Positions 14,278-25,507 of a DNA stretch of 64,000 nucleotides are shown in pieces. The first letter of the stretch is position 1. Every line of letters starts with the position of its first letter. The translations under genes were made by a program, and so were the position numbers. Source of the DNA: Scortum barcoo (lineage: Eukaryota; Chordata; Actinopteri; Centrarchiformes; Terapontidae). The stretch covers positions 3,843,208 to 3,907,207 of the forward strand of contig CM041540.1 in the NCBI GenBank assembly GCA_023238725.1, given 5' to 3'. The notes under the pieces were generated by a model. That model did not search any database, was not told the DNA's origin, and worked only from the letters and a program-made list of their open reading frames with translations.

Positions 14278-17200
14278 ATTAATGTGTTTTAGGCTCCAAC
14301 AGAATCCAGATGTTGATTTAAATCCAGAGATAACCTGATGTAAGATCCAAACTTTGGACAAAATCATCCTCCACTGTCACCCATGATGAGTCTCTGTCTC
14401 TGCTCGGGTCTGTGCTGGTCCCGCCTCCTCTCTACACACACACACACACACACACATACACTGACACCCCCCCATTTGTGTTTGTAAGAGTGTGTGTGTG
14501 TGTGTCAGTTCCCATCCTTTTGTTTGTTCAGTCGCTGTGACAGTTTGGCTCCACGAGAGACAAGACACACTCGTCTGAGGCAGCTGATGACACACACACA
14601 CACACACACACACATTGACACAGAGGAGATGGAGGCAGCTTCAGTATTTTGCACTGTGGTTCAAAATGAGCCTCCATCCTCTGAATTAAACTGCACCAAA
14701 GTGTGAAACTCCCGCTCCACCACGGCTCCTTTCTCCGCTCCGATTTTAACCGCTTATTAATTATTTGACCTGCTTTCATTACGAAACATCAACCTGATCA
14801 AAACTTTAAACCATTTCTGCTACTGATTATTTGTTTTTTAATGATTTTGATCAAGCACACATACATTTGTTTTGTTTTTTATACCCTGACAGCCAGAAGT
14901 AGAGGAATATATAATAATAGAATACTAGATATTTTACTGAAATAAAAGTCCTGCAAACTCTTATAGTAAAAGTACAAAGGTTTTAGCATTAACACAAACT
15001 TAAAGTACTAATAGGTGTAAATAAGAGTACTCGTTATGCAGTTCATCACTTTTATATTGCATCTGATCATGCATTTATTTTATATACGGCAGGTAGCTTA
15101 ATCTGTAATAAAACGTTATAATTTATTTGTTGATTAACTACTAACTAACTAACTAACTAAAGCTTTCAAATAAATCTGGAATAAAAAGTACAACATTTGC
15201 CTTACAAATGTGGTGGAGTAGAAACGTAAAGTAGCATAAAATGAGACTAATCGAGTAAGTACTTGAGTAAATGTACTTAATTACAACAGATCCCACTCAA
15301 CTTATATTTATAAGCTCATTTGAAATTAAATTGTCCCATTAAAACAGAAAAAGTGAAATTTTCTACTCTGTTATGTCGAAATGCTTAAACATTAAATCAA
15401 CTCCTCTCCTGTACACCATTCGGCTATCATTTGCCCCCCTGAGACTGTTTCCAATTTCCTTATATAATATTACATATCACCATCTTTTTCATCAAAAATA
15501 ATATTTACAAACCTCCTCAATTTATACAAAGACTATAAGAAAAGTATCTGTAACAATAAGTAGTGTGGCACAGTATAACATTACATTAATCTTTTCACAT
15601 TATTCCCTTACAAACCCATCAAGTTATTAATTTCTGTATTCTTACACCTCAAAAGGCTGTTAATTTAAATAATTTAAAATGTCAATCACACAAACTAAAG
15701 TCCATCTGCGTCCAAGAACTATTGTCAAACATCATCAGGGAGCCATCAGAGACACTTAAACGCTCTCAGTCTTCACGTATCGACGACTGATGATCTCACT
15801 CTGTGTATCCGACCGGTGCAACATTAAACCGGATCGGACAAAGACGTCCTGAACTGAGCGGCAGGTTTCTGTTACTTCACCTCGCGGAGGACGAGACAAA
15901 GAGGACAAGAGACCCACAGACAGACAGACAGACAGACAGACCCACTTTAAGAAGTCCTGAATATTCATTTACTCTGTTTTCTACCTGAAACTAAACAGGA
16001 AGTGATTAAACTTACTTCTGTTTATCCATACACCTGCTTTAAAAACAGGTACATCAAACATCAACAGGTATATCAAAGGTGTGCAGCAGTGGCAGAAGAT
16101 ATTTTACTCAAATAAAGTGGCAAAAGTCTTTCATTCAAAACCGAACTTACATAAAAGCACAAATATAATTTAATGATTTATTATTTGTATTGATAATCTG
16201 CAAATGTTGGCAAATAAACAAACATTACTGGCTCCAACATGTAGTGAATGAGCATAAAAATACAAAATACAATGTGCAAAGTGCTGTACTTGAGTAAATT
16301 TACTTTGCTAGTGTCCTACTATTAGTTTTTTATTAAAGATTTTAATCAACTAGATTTTAACCAACCAGGTGGTTTGCAAATCTGTAAAGTTTGGAAAGGT
16401 TTCTTAGAAAAAAAGGAAGAAATAGGGTGCAAATAATAAGGAAAATACACTGAAAAACACTTCCAGTTAAAGCTGCAATTCTAATCCAACAAACTTTTAG
16501 TCAATATCAGCCGACTGAAGCTCGTACTTGTGTTTATCCAACTTTAAAAATGTTTTCTGAATCAATCAGGGCTCTAAAGAATCGTAGACGACACCTTTAA
16601 CTAACACAAAATAAAAGAGTAATGGCACAGAGAGTCTTTAAAATCCACATTTGTTAACCTAATATCTGTAAAACAAACTAAAATATTGTTATCTGATCTT
16701 TTAAACTCTTTAAAATCAATATTGTTCAGCCTCAACAATCATGCTCGTGCTTTTCGTTGTTGTTTTTATTTATTTACTCTTTAAACTTTGAAGGCCCAGT
16801 GAAAGAAAGCCAGGAAGTCTTCGGTCTCCTTTATAGAATAAACTGGGTTCATACAACCTACTTTCAACGTGAGAAATAAATTTTTAAAATAAATAACCGA
16901 ACAAAGCTGCTGCTGTTGTTGCTCAACTGATTTATAAGTGACTTTCTGTGCGTTAATAAGTGAACTAGTGACGAGCAGACCTCTGCAAAACGCTGCAGGG
17001 CGTCACGAAGGAGAAGTTTCACGTCTGAGTCTTTATCTGACATTATTTTTGTCCTTTTGGGAAGGTTGTTGACGTCCAGACCGAGTAATGGACCTTCAGC
17101 GGGCTTCCTGAGTGCCAATCAACTGCGGAAACGGCTTTTAAATTTGCAGAAACCCACGCGCTTAATACACACACACACACACACACATATAATACATAAA

Positions 17201-20123
17201 CACCATCAACGCAGCTGGTAAAACTGACGGGAAACACAAGGCTCATACTGTCTGTAAACATAATGAGGTTAAAAGGATAAATGGACGAAGGCAGAGTAAG
17301 ACGACGGCTTGTTTTGCCTCTGTGTCGACGTCGGCTTCGTTTCTGTGTTTTATTTTCTTAACTCTCTCATTGTTCCTGTACGTGTTTATGTGTTTGAGGA
17401 TGAAATATTTCATTAAATAAAGGTTGGATTGGACTTAAAAATCAGATCTGGTGCAGTCAGTTTGTTGGTTTATAGTTTTACTGCAGAATACAACACCGTT
17501 TGTCTATTGATCTTAATATAAATACATTAATATGATTAGGATTATAAATATATATATGAAGTATACATGAAATTTGATCTCGATTGTTCATTTTGTCTCA
17601 CAATATCTCTTAAAAAACTAAATGGCATAAGATTTTTTTTGGTAAAGTGCTTGGCTGCAAATTAGTTTAGTGTGTAATTACAAATAAAATATATTTAAAG
17701 TAATATTATCTTTTTTTAAGTAATTAATATGTCTATCAGCTAACTAGCCAGCTAGCTAGCTAACTAGCATGACACAGTTTAACTAAAAGAGCAATGAAAA
17801 TGTAAAATGACTCATTATCATCAATAAAGTGTTCAAATAAGTGTTCACAGTGATGTGAACTTTTAACACAACAATAACTTTTAACATAATAATCTGAATT
17901 TAGCTGTTTAAAACAAAGCTAAGCTCGACTTTTGGTGAGAGTTACAAGATGATGTTTTCACCAAATTTCCACTAATTTTCCAATATTCTTATTTTATTTT
18001 GAGATAAAACCACCAGTGTTTATGTTTATGTGACTTCCTACAAAGCAGCTAATAGTCCTGAAGTCAGCAGTCTGTCTTCGGTAATGTCAATTAAACAGTA
18101 AAAATATCTAGCAAAAGTGTGCTAACGTGAACTAGCCCACATTAGCCAACTTTAGCTAACGCTGACTGTTTATCTTTAACATGTTGTATTTAAACAATGG
18201 CAGTGTAAAGAAATTCTGCATGCGATTGATAAACAGTGTGATGAACAATTAAATTTCAATAATCAAAATAAATATAATCTAAGCGGGTTTGTTACGGTGC
18301 CAAAGATCATCACTTGATTCTTCATTAATGTTGTTTTTCCCTAAATTTGGTATTTGAAGCTACATAAATGAAAAAAAGGGGGACATTTGAGGGAAAGAAG
18401 ATCTTTAAGAAAAGCTTTTATGATGAATTAAGGCTTACAAAAGCACTTCTTTGAATATTCAAAAACAATTGAGTCTCATTTACATTAAGACGCCAACAAA
18501 AGCCCCGCGGCCGCCATGTTTTCAGCCCGACAATCGAGGAAGAAGAGGATTTTTCTGCGTTTCCTCTTTCTATTGTTTGTCAGGTGGGAGGTTCGTGGTT
18601 TGTACTCGAGGAGACGCCAAGGTTGGTTTTTCTTTTCTGAACCGGTCCGTCTGCATACCGAAGGTATTCCTGCTCCGGCCGTGCCTTTTTATGTCAAACA
18701 TGTGGTCTGGATTACATGTCAGAGGGAGCTACCTGCATTTACTGATCACTACTTTGACAAGAAAATGATTTATGAGTTACTTAAAAACACGCGAGCCACC
18801 TCAAACCCCCAAAATATGACTTATATACACTTACAGGGATAGAAAACCGAATAAAAGCTGCAGATATAGAAAGCTGACACTGATGCTCTGGTCACCAACC
18901 AAACTCTGTGCAATTTTATGAGTATTTTAAAGAAAACATCACCTTTTTGTTGTTTTAATTTTAATACCCTCTTTAATAACCATTAATACGGCAAAGTGAA
19001 AATATAATTGTCATGTCAAATGGGTGAGGATGTGCTTTAATGCTCTAATATGCTTTAAAGATAGGAAACATTGGCATGGTAAACATTTTTAAAGACCTAA
19101 ATAGCCCAAGACTATAAGAATTCATTTGTAAGATTAGTTATAAGAAAAATGTTATATTAACTCTGGTGACCCAAACTGATTTTTCTCCATGTTAATGTGT
19201 AGTAATCAAAACATCAGTCAATCTGTAAACTCATTTTATGTCAATATAATCCCCCAGAATTTAGAAAAAATAGGAAAAAGAGGATAAATACAACATGATT
19301 AAGGCTCAATATTGTTTACACTCAACAATATCCACTTCTGATTTAATGTGAAGGTCCAAAGATGAACATTATTAAGAAAAAAATGAACTTTTGTCAAATT
19401 TAGGCCACATTTTGAGTAGCTTAAGTGTAAATTATCACAAAATTTTGAAGGAAAATTTGAACTTTAGTTAAATATTATGTCACTGATTATGATAATATTT
19501 TATTAAACCATCGTAAACACACCTGTTTGTGATCATAATCAAGTCTGAGCCCCCTGATGAAGTTACAGATGACACCCAAACTTCCTCCTCATGCTCATCA
19601 ACCACCTTGCTGCAGACTCACCTGCACAGGTGAGCCCCCCCTGGAAGATGTACTGGCAGCATACGTCACACCAGCTGTTCTCCACCCCGGGCTCGAAGCT
19701 GTGGCCCTCCCCGGACTCCTCTCTCACTCTGGGGTCTCTCTCTGAGAAGATGGTCCTCACGTCGGGGGGTTTGAAGCCTTTCTTCCTGCCTCTCGGCGGC
19801 CCCCCCTCCACCGCTCCGTCCTCCGGCGGCCCCTGGCTCCTCTCCGGGCGGCCTCTGTCGCTCCACGCCGCCTCCAGGCTCTCCAGGCTGGCCGGCTGCG
19901 GGGACGGATGCCGCCGCACCGCTCTCACCACCACCGCGCCCTTGCCGGCTTTGGAGATCCGCATTTTGGCACCCGCGGGCGGCCAGGTACCCTCCGGCGC
20001 CTCGCTCGGTGTCCCGGGTGTGGAAGTGTTGATGAGGACCGGAACGGTCAACCGGGACTCATCCAGGAGCGGGGAGCGCGCGGGGACGTATTTCCGAGCC
20101 TGGTGGTGCGCGCGCTGCGTCAC
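8888..20123 (-). CDS. rassf5: rassf5 (NORE1A-type) 5' part: two coding exons, frame broken in exon 2
   Basis: Ras-association family protein; RASSF5/NORE1 binds Ras and Rap GTPases through its RA domain and MST kinases through its SARAH domain. Only the N-terminal half is seen: exon 1 (19,622-20,123) and exon 2 (8,888-9,001), separated by a 10.6-kb intron. Residues 120-166 (PDVRTIFSERDPRVREESGE, then GHSFEPGVENSWCDVCCQYI) match DVRSIFEQPQDPRVPAERGEGHCF of human RASSF5, from memory. The split codon joins as LTCAG-CKYACHAAC, completing the C1 cysteine spacing. Exon 2 then contains a GGCA duplication that shifts the frame. RA and SARAH exons were not found between 1 and 8,887 and probably lie to the left of the window. 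Confidence 0.82.
10448..10488 (+). repeat. (GT)n microsatellite
   Basis: About 20 GT units in rassf5 intron 1, in a 10.0-10.5 kb stretch with several other CA/TG tracts. Confidence 0.95.
10571..10581 (+). repeat. short (CATC)n run
   Basis: A few CATC units continuing the CATCCATCCATC pattern in rassf5 intron 1. Confidence 0.7.
10830..11100 (-). repeat. dispersed repeat, TACTTGAGTAAA type (reverse)
   Basis: Shows the reverse-oriented hallmarks CTTTTACTACACTACATTTA and GAATGCAGGACTTTTAC. Confidence 0.6.
12040..12600 (+). repeat. dispersed repeat, TACTTGAGTAAA type
   Basis: Contains GTAAAAGTACTTATTATGCAG, TAGTGGGGTAAAAAGT, AGTAGAAATATAAAGCAGCA and AGTACCTCAAAATTGTAC. This is a widespread teleost dispersed repeat as I recall it; I do not assign a transposon class. 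Related copies lie at 14.9-15.3, 16.1-16.3 kb (same sense) and 10.8-11.1, 22.2-22.8, 45.7-46.2, 60.6-60.8 kb (opposite). Confidence 0.65.
14104..14224 (-). CDS. candidate alternative first exon inside rassf5 intron 1
   Basis: ATG in strong context (aacaATGG) opens MGFAKNIGKSVRRMSGFFYR, then FPKLMRRLGRLEVRLLWRNS, a basic, amphipathic-looking 40-residue peptide. It ends at a good donor (TCTG|GTGAGT) in phase 1, exactly the phase required by rassf5 exon 2 (NS-GCKYAC). I do not recognise the peptide. It could be a short-isoform start, an unrelated small exon, or chance. Confidence 0.3.
14228..14275 (+). repeat. (CA)n microsatellite
   Basis: More than 20 CA units directly upstream (minus sense) of the candidate exon at 14,104-14,224. 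Confidence 0.95.
14895..15290 (+). repeat. dispersed repeat, TACTTGAGTAAA type
   Basis: Shares GTGGTGGAGTAGAAACGTAAA and AGTACTTGAGTAAATGTACT with the 12.0-12.6 kb copy, in the same orientation. Confidence 0.65.
15915..15941 (+). repeat. (CAGA)n microsatellite
   Basis: Six CAGA units in rassf5 intron 1. Confidence 0.9.
16090..16325 (+). repeat. dispersed repeat, TACTTGAGTAAA type (short copy)
   Basis: Begins GTGGCAGAAGATATTTTACT and ends CTGTACTTGAGTAAATTTACT. Internally deleted relative to the 12.0-kb copy. Confidence 0.6.
19622..20123 (-). CDS. rassf5: rassf5 exon 1 (NORE1A-type N terminus and first half of C1)
   Basis: Encodes 167 codons plus one base from ATG 20,123. The N-terminal part is basic and proline-rich (for example KAGKGAVVVRAVRRHPSPQP; GGPPRGRKKGFKPP). 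The C1 zinc ligands begin at His141, Cys152, Cys155 and Cys166. Donor GTGAGT at 19,621, exit phase 1. Coding GC content is far above the flanks, consistent with a CpG-rich first exon. An overlapping opposite-strand frame of 198 codons is a shadow. Confidence 0.87.
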
Positions 20124-20290
20124 GAGCCTGAAGAGGTGTAGTGAACACGGTGACAGACAGGTGAGACGTCATGATGACACCGACTGATGCTCCGCTGTCG
20201 GTGAGCCGGTTGAGGCGGTCTGAGGCGGTCTGAGGCGTGCAGGAGAACCGGCTGGATCTCATTTCACATACCTTCAGAGAGGAGTGCACG
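19640..20290 (-). promoter_or_regulatory. GC-rich first-exon/promoter island of rassf5
   Basis: About 650 bases rich in CpG around rassf5 exon 1, against an AT-rich background. Upstream of the ATG, at 20,211-20,239, lies a direct repeat of GAGGCGGTCT. No TATA box is obvious, and the start site is not resolved. Confidence 0.5.
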
Positions 20291-21310
20291 CCGAACTCCG
20301 TTAAAGAAATCGCAAATTTAAGATTATGTTATATCCAGGGAGCGTTATCATCCTTCAAACTCGGTTTAAATAACTCACTGGACTCATGGGGTTGTTCTCT
20401 TTAATTCGGCATACAATGCATCCTTTTCATATTATAAAATTATCACTTATTTTTGGGTGGACTGTTTTATCCCTGTGCCAGATCACACCAGAAATTCATT
20501 AATCTAAGCTGTAAAGTATACCTGAAAGGTGAGATTTACTAAAAGCAAAGTGCTGTTACATTCATTATATATATGCCGATTTGATCATAAAATGAACATA
20601 ACAATCTATCACTGGGGAAGCATTGGCAAACGCATTTTAAAATTTAAAAAAAGGAAAATGCTATAAATTATGAAACATTTAAATGGGGTTCAGAACAGCT
20701 GTTCTGTTGGTGGTACAGTTTACAGTTCCACCTGTGACCACAAGGTGATGATAATTTATTACTTATTCAGCAATTCCTCAGGCAAAATAAAACAATGAGT
20801 GTGTATATTACAATAAGGTAACAGCTTTTAGGTCATTTTACACCTGCACAAGACACAGGGAGGCAATTTTAACCAGTAACTTATAATATAGGACATTATA
20901 TTGTGGTTTTCTTATTGTCAGTGTCCACATGTGCAGTATTGTAGATGGGAAAAAACTTCTGCAGCTTTGTACTTCATGTGTCATACTAACATTTCACAGT
21001 TTTATATGCTACATATATACTGACAAACCTTTTGATAAACAGTAAACAATCAGAAAAAGGGAACACATCAGTACATTAGGACCACTTGGCATGTACTGAG
21101 ATTAAATAACAACTTATGACAGCATGTTTTTAGTCATTTACTCATTTATTTTTGCAGAATTAACAAATTCCAACAACCTACACAAGATTTCAATCTTTTG
21201 ACATGTAAAAAAAAAAAAAAAAAACAAATAATGAAATGCTGTAAATAACAACTGCAACAATTACAGATAAGCTACTTGGTGAATCTCTCAGAAACTTTGG
21301 AAGCCAAACG
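20291..21310. other. intergenic between bcl2l14 3' end and rassf5 promoter
   Basis: About 1 kb of AT-rich sequence with an A-run near 21,210. Nothing coding is seen. The two genes are tandem on the minus strand. Confidence 0.6.
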
Positions 21311-21316
21311 TTTATT
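21311..21316 (-). terminator. candidate poly(A) signal of bcl2l14
   Basis: AATAAA on the minus strand about 460 bases after the stop codon. Confidence 0.35.
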
Positions 21317-21773
21317 TTCCTGAAAAAGTGCAACTGCTGAAAAATATTTCATTAATAACAAATATTTTTTTGTCTTCCAAAAGATGGCATAAAAAGTGCC
21401 AATTTAAAGTAGCTAAACAAACCATACATCTCCCTAAAAACACTAAGACATGATTATGTTTCATAAAATAACACTTAAATCACATTATTGCGCACATGAT
21501 CAGTAGGTCAGATGTAGTTTTGTCTTTGGCACAACATCATTATTTATCGATATAAAACAGTTTTTTTTAATGTATACAGCTGCAGATGTTCTGGCTTGTA
21601 AACTGAACTGACACAATATAAAATCTGTTTCCTGAGTGTTTTGGTCCTCGTACCGACAACTTTAAAGCCTTTACGTTTGCTGAATTTTCTTTTGGTGATC
21701 GTCAGCTCGAGAGCAGCGTGGCAGGTTTCCTTGCTCGTCTGCAGGGGGAGCTGTTGAGCTGGGAATAACCGCC

Positions 21774-21821
21774 TCACTGAACCTCGTCCTCGCTCTCGTC
21801 TTCGTCGTTGAAGGCTGCCTC
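21774..21821 (-). CDS. bcl2l14: bcl2l14 last coding exon
   Basis: Encodes EAAFNDEDESEDEVQ and stop TGA. A short acidic tail follows the BH2-like segment, as in Bcl-G. Confidence 0.85.
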   Translation of the reverse strand, partial: EAAFNDEDESEDEVQ

Positions 21822-24800
21822 CTGGAAATGAAAATAAAGTTATTATCATCAAATCAAACAGGTTTATTGGAGGTGTGGAGCAGGTGTGTGTGTGTGTTTA
21901 ACGTACGTATCCGCCCTGCTGCAGAGCCCACGATGAAAAATGCTGCTCCAGGTATCTCGCTCCATAGTTCAACATTCGGCTCATCGGCAGCGTGTCCACT
22001 GCAGACAGACGACTGGTGACCTGCCAAGGAAAATACAAACACATTCAACCAAAACAAGACATTTAAAAAGGACGATGAGTCGCCTGCGAGTCAAAAACAA
22101 ATTTCCACTCAAGATTAAATCCTCAGTTTCTGCTGCAAAAAGGTGAATTTCTGTCTGTTCGATTCTCTGCACTCACTTTAAATTGTTTTATTTTGCATCA
22201 ACATTTACTAAAGTACTTTGCTTTTTGAGGTGCTTATACTTTATATTGTTGAAATATTTATTCGTTTTACTCCACAACATTTGATTGAGCTGTAGTTTTC
22301 AGAATAAAAGTTTATATGAAATAAACATGATGAACTTATTAAATACAGCTTAATCATTTTGGTGAGTGGTTGGGATTCAGATGTCTTACACACTGAAAAC
22401 ATCAGTATTAATAATATTTTATTTTATTTGTTGTAATATATCAGTCACAAGCTATTATCTGTAAAAAGAGTACTATTATTTTCAGGATCAATTATTCTGT
22501 CAATGGTTTTCTTGATTAACCGATTCGTTTTTTAGTCTATAAAATGTCAAAGCTCAAGGTGATGTCCACAAACCAAAAAAAAAAAAATTCACATTTGAAT
22601 CGGATGATTAATTGATTATCAAAATATCTTGTGATTAACTAAATAGATGACAACTAATTGATAAACCAGCTCATCGTTGCAGCTTTATTGAATATATTTC
22701 TGTATTTTCACTCAAGTAAGGGTTTGGCTTTTACTTTTTAAGGAAGTATTTTTACATTGTTTTAGTATTTTTACATAAATAAATGATCCGAGTGCTTCAT
22801 ATTGGCCTAAATGTCTTTGTTTTTGGAAATTTAACCAAATTTATACCAAAAATAAATCATGAATTTTGTGCTTCCCTGTGTATTTTCAGGAAATCACGTG
22901 GAAAACCTTTTGCATTTTCACCACTTACAGTTTCCTTTGGGTTTTCTAACGTTATAAAGCTCGTTCTTACCTCGCAGGTCACAGCTATGTGAGCTTTGGT
23001 CGATGCTTTTGGGCCCAGATCTTCGGGGTCGGTCAGCAGGCCCATCCTACTGAGAAGACATGTTATCAGCTTGTCAAAGAAACCGTAGTCCCATAATATC
23101 CCTGTGATCGCAGAGCCGTCGATCTGCTCCTGGTGGAGAAAAACAGCATTACTTTAGCGGGAATGGAGGAGATGATGGGAAAAATTAGACGTTTTAGAGC
23201 CTTAAGGTCATAAACATCCAGTAACTGATGATCACACGTGTCAAGTGTACGAAGCTGTAAAATCTCTCTGAACTCTGGACCTGCCAGATGTGACGAAACG
23301 TGGGTGTGTTGGTGCTGCTGATGTGTGGAAGCTTAAATCCAGTAAGATGTCAGATAAACCGATTACAAAACAGTCGTATAACCATGATCTCGAAGGTTAA
23401 AGGAAATAAAGTAGTCCTTTTCTTCCTTACCCTCTCATTCAGTTGGTCTCCGACGTCCCTCAGCAGCAGGCCGATCACTCTCTCCACGTTCTCGTCTGCA
23501 CAAAATAACACTTGATTATCACCAAAGACCCAAAATACAAGAAAACCAGCGACAGTACGGATTCATGAAGATGTGTTAAGAGAGTGAAGAGACAGTTTTT
23601 CTTGAGTCGCCAGGGCAAAGTTTCCCAAAAATGCCTTGTTTTCCCAAAAGAAACACAGATCTTAAAAAAAGATCTTACTCATCAAATAACCCCTTCAGCT
23701 TCTGGGAAACGAGGCTGACACCGAGCTGTATCATGTGCAGATGTAATAACTTTAATTATGTCCAGAAATTTACAACAGTGCACAAATACAAAGTTCAGTG
23801 TGTAACTCGATTTGCTTCCTTTTTTTACACAGCAAAAAAAAGAAAAACAAATAACATTTTTGTCTTTTATTTTGAAAAATCTTAACATTTAACAGCAGTG
23901 TGATACTTACGACAGTCAAACACTAACATACTGTCAATAAAAGTAAAAACTAATATAAATAAATGTCAGTAATGCTCCATTATAAGTGACCTGCTGATAA
24001 AACTAAGATTTTTGTTACGCTACAAGTAGTAAATATAAAAAGACTATTCTGACGGTAATTGTTCCTCAAACTCAGGAAGTCAAATACACGAATCATTACG
24101 CCTCCTGGTTGACTGCTGTATAATATTTTCATTTTGGGTCCAATAACACCACCACTTAAATTTGCAGAAATATAATGTTTTAATCCGCAGATTTCCAGAA
24201 GCTAGACTTTTCTTTTTCACTTGTCTTTTTTCCTTGTTATTGTTGGGAGCCTGGGAGCTTTATATCGCAGCTTGGAGGTATTTTTAAGTTTGATAACAGT
24301 TGAGAAAGTGTGATAATCAGACCTGAAACATTCGTGGGACAAAGCTAAAAAAAAAAAAGTAGGAGGGGAAGAATATAAACTCTTCATCTCACCATCTACT
24401 GAGTCCGTCTCTAGATCAGGACGGATGAACGGGATTTTATTGGCGATCTCTGTCAGTCGGCCCGCGACCTCATCCAACTTATCCTTTTCTTTTTCTTCTG
24501 TCTGTTCTCCTGAAAGAAGAAATGAACAAGTTTAAAAAAAGCTTAGATAAGAAAAAAAAAAAACTGTTTCTCAGACGGGTTTTCCCAAACAGATAAAAAA
24601 CATCAGCCTGTCAAATTCCACACAAATGTGACGTGTATGCGTCAGTAAAAAACCCACGAGGTCCTGACTCAGAGCCTGCAGACACCAGGAACAGCCTGCA
24701 GGCGCATGTTGACAACATCACCTGAGAAAGGCGAGGTTACCTGCACGCTGGCAGGTTTCATGACTTAGTGGGAGGTGGAAAATGTCTAGCAGGAAGTTTT

Positions 24801-25498
24801 TAGTTTTTAGTTTCTTAACATTTTCTTAATCTCATAATCATTTTAGTTTTTTTTAAGCAGAAATATCAAACATCTGCTGACGGTTTTATGCTTTTCTTTG
24901 TCGAACAAACAACATTTTTTTAAAGCTGTGGGGTGTGAAGGTGTTAGTTGTCACATTTTTTACTACTTCCTCACATTTTATTAATACAAAATGCTTCAGA
25001 CTCATAGGAAATGAAAATATTTGTTAATTACAGTGCTGATTGTCACCATACAGGTTTGCATCGAGGTTATCTGAGGATGAACACTCACCGTCTGTCGGAA
25101 CAAAACATCTGTTCTCCACATCGGACAAGTTCGTGATAATCTGGGTCGGCTCTTCTTTTTCTGTCTGAGGTTTAATACAGCTGAAAATGCTCGCCAGACG
25201 TTTCAACCCCTTCCTCTTCTTTTCTGTCTTCTTCTTCTTCCCACTGTCTTTCTCAGCCTTGGCCGGCGTCTGAGGCGAGGATGGTCGTTTAGCGGGCGAG
25301 CCCTCGGTGTCTGAGGCCTTCGGTGTCGAGCGCTCCTCCTGCAGCCTCCTCCTCTTCGCGTAGGCCATCATCACCCTCAACTCCTCCGTGCCCCCCATGT
25401 CGTCTGCCTCTGCCTGAGGTAGATTTGGTGTCGGTGCCGCCGGTGAGGTCGTCGCGGTTGGAGATGGGGTCGTAGATTACCACCTGCCCGTTTGCCAT
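21774..25498 (-). CDS. bcl2l14: BCL2L14 (Bcl-G)-like Bcl-2 family protein, six coding exons
   Basis: Bcl-2-family protein related to apoptosis facilitator Bcl-G. Coding exons: 25,089-25,498 (or from ATG 25,398), 24,393-24,509, 23,431-23,495, 22,971-23,129, 21,907-22,020 and 21,774-21,821. From ATG 25,398 the phases close exactly to 270 residues. The N-terminal part is lysine-rich (KKKKTEKKRK). A BH3-like core, LLRDVGDQLNE, is in exon 3. Exon 5 has VTSRLSAVDTLPMSRMLNYG and a BH2-like FSSWALQQGGY, matching human Bcl-G TAKLTAIDNHPMNRVLGFG and FSPWIQQHGGW (from memory). The tail is acidic. No C-terminal membrane anchor is seen, as in Bcl-G. The first ATG (25,498) is in a different frame; see findings. 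Confidence 0.85.
21907..22020 (-). CDS. bcl2l14: bcl2l14 coding exon 5: BH2-like segment
   Basis: Thirty-eight codons. Key residues are PMSRMLNYGARYL and FSSWALQQGGY, the strongest match to Bcl-G in the gene. Acceptor ttggcag, donor GTACGT, phase 0. Confidence 0.9.
22180..22775 (-). repeat. dispersed repeats, nested TACTTGAGTAAA type and GATTAATCAATT type
   Basis: In the bcl2l14 intron. Reverse TACTTGAGTAAA-type sequence (TTTTACTCCACAACATTTGA) flanks an inserted 22,485-22,685 segment of the second family (GATTAATTGATTATC). Confidence 0.55.
22971..23129 (-). CDS. bcl2l14: bcl2l14 coding exon 4
   Basis: Fifty-three codons including GILWDYGFFDKLITCLLSRM and ASTKAHIAVTCE. It corresponds to the Bcl-G stretch containing SVFKTITDQVL and KAALVIDVTAKL. 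Phase 0, donor GTAAGA. Confidence 0.82.
23431..23495 (-). CDS. bcl2l14: bcl2l14 coding exon 3: BH3-like motif
   Basis: Encodes DENVERVIGLLLRDVGDQLN, then ER. LLRDVGDQL fits the BH3 pattern LxxxGD and aligns with VELLKYSGDQLER of Bcl-G. Donor GTAAGG, phase 0 exit. Confidence 0.85.
24393..24509 (-). CDS. bcl2l14: bcl2l14 coding exon 2
   Basis: Encodes EQTEEKEKDKLDEVAGRLTE, then IANKIPFIRPDLETDSVDG. The helix DEVAGRLTEIANKI resembles SIANRVAEIVY of human Bcl-G. Phase 1 in and out. Confidence 0.82.
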
Positions 25499-25507
25499 GT
25501 TGGTTTA
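25089..25507 (-). CDS. bcl2l14: bcl2l14 first coding exon (includes ~9 bases 5' UTR)
   Basis: Acceptor tgatgtag at 25,508; donor GTGAGT after 25,089. The ATG at 25,398 opens MGGTEELRVMMAYAKRRRLQ, which parallels LNTIEFKILAYYTRHH of human Bcl-G. It ends in phase 1 at FVPTDG. The ATG at 25,498 has a good Kozak context (caacATGG) and opens MANGQVVIYDPISNRDDLTG but runs into a stop after 69 codons in the wrong frame. Confidence 0.75.

Larger units (their letters stand above)
9002..19621 (-). other. rassf5 intron 1
   Basis: A 10.6-kb intron with many (CA)n tracts, three TACTTGAGTAAA-type dispersed repeats at 10.8-16.3 kb plus a fragment at 9.5 kb, the candidate exon at 14,104-14,224 and a GC-rich patch at 18,500-18,770. 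No other gene is recognised. Confidence 0.6.

Noticed and set aside
16864..17118. Minus-strand peptide starting MALRKPAEGPLLGLDVNNLP
   Set aside because: Looks somewhat protein-like, but there is no family resemblance, no clear donor at the end of the plausible part, and it lies within the rassf5 intron.
19591..20187. 198-codon + strand frame opposite rassf5 exon 1
   Set aside because: A shadow frame in GC-rich coding DNA; the minus strand carries the C1 ligands and a proper donor.
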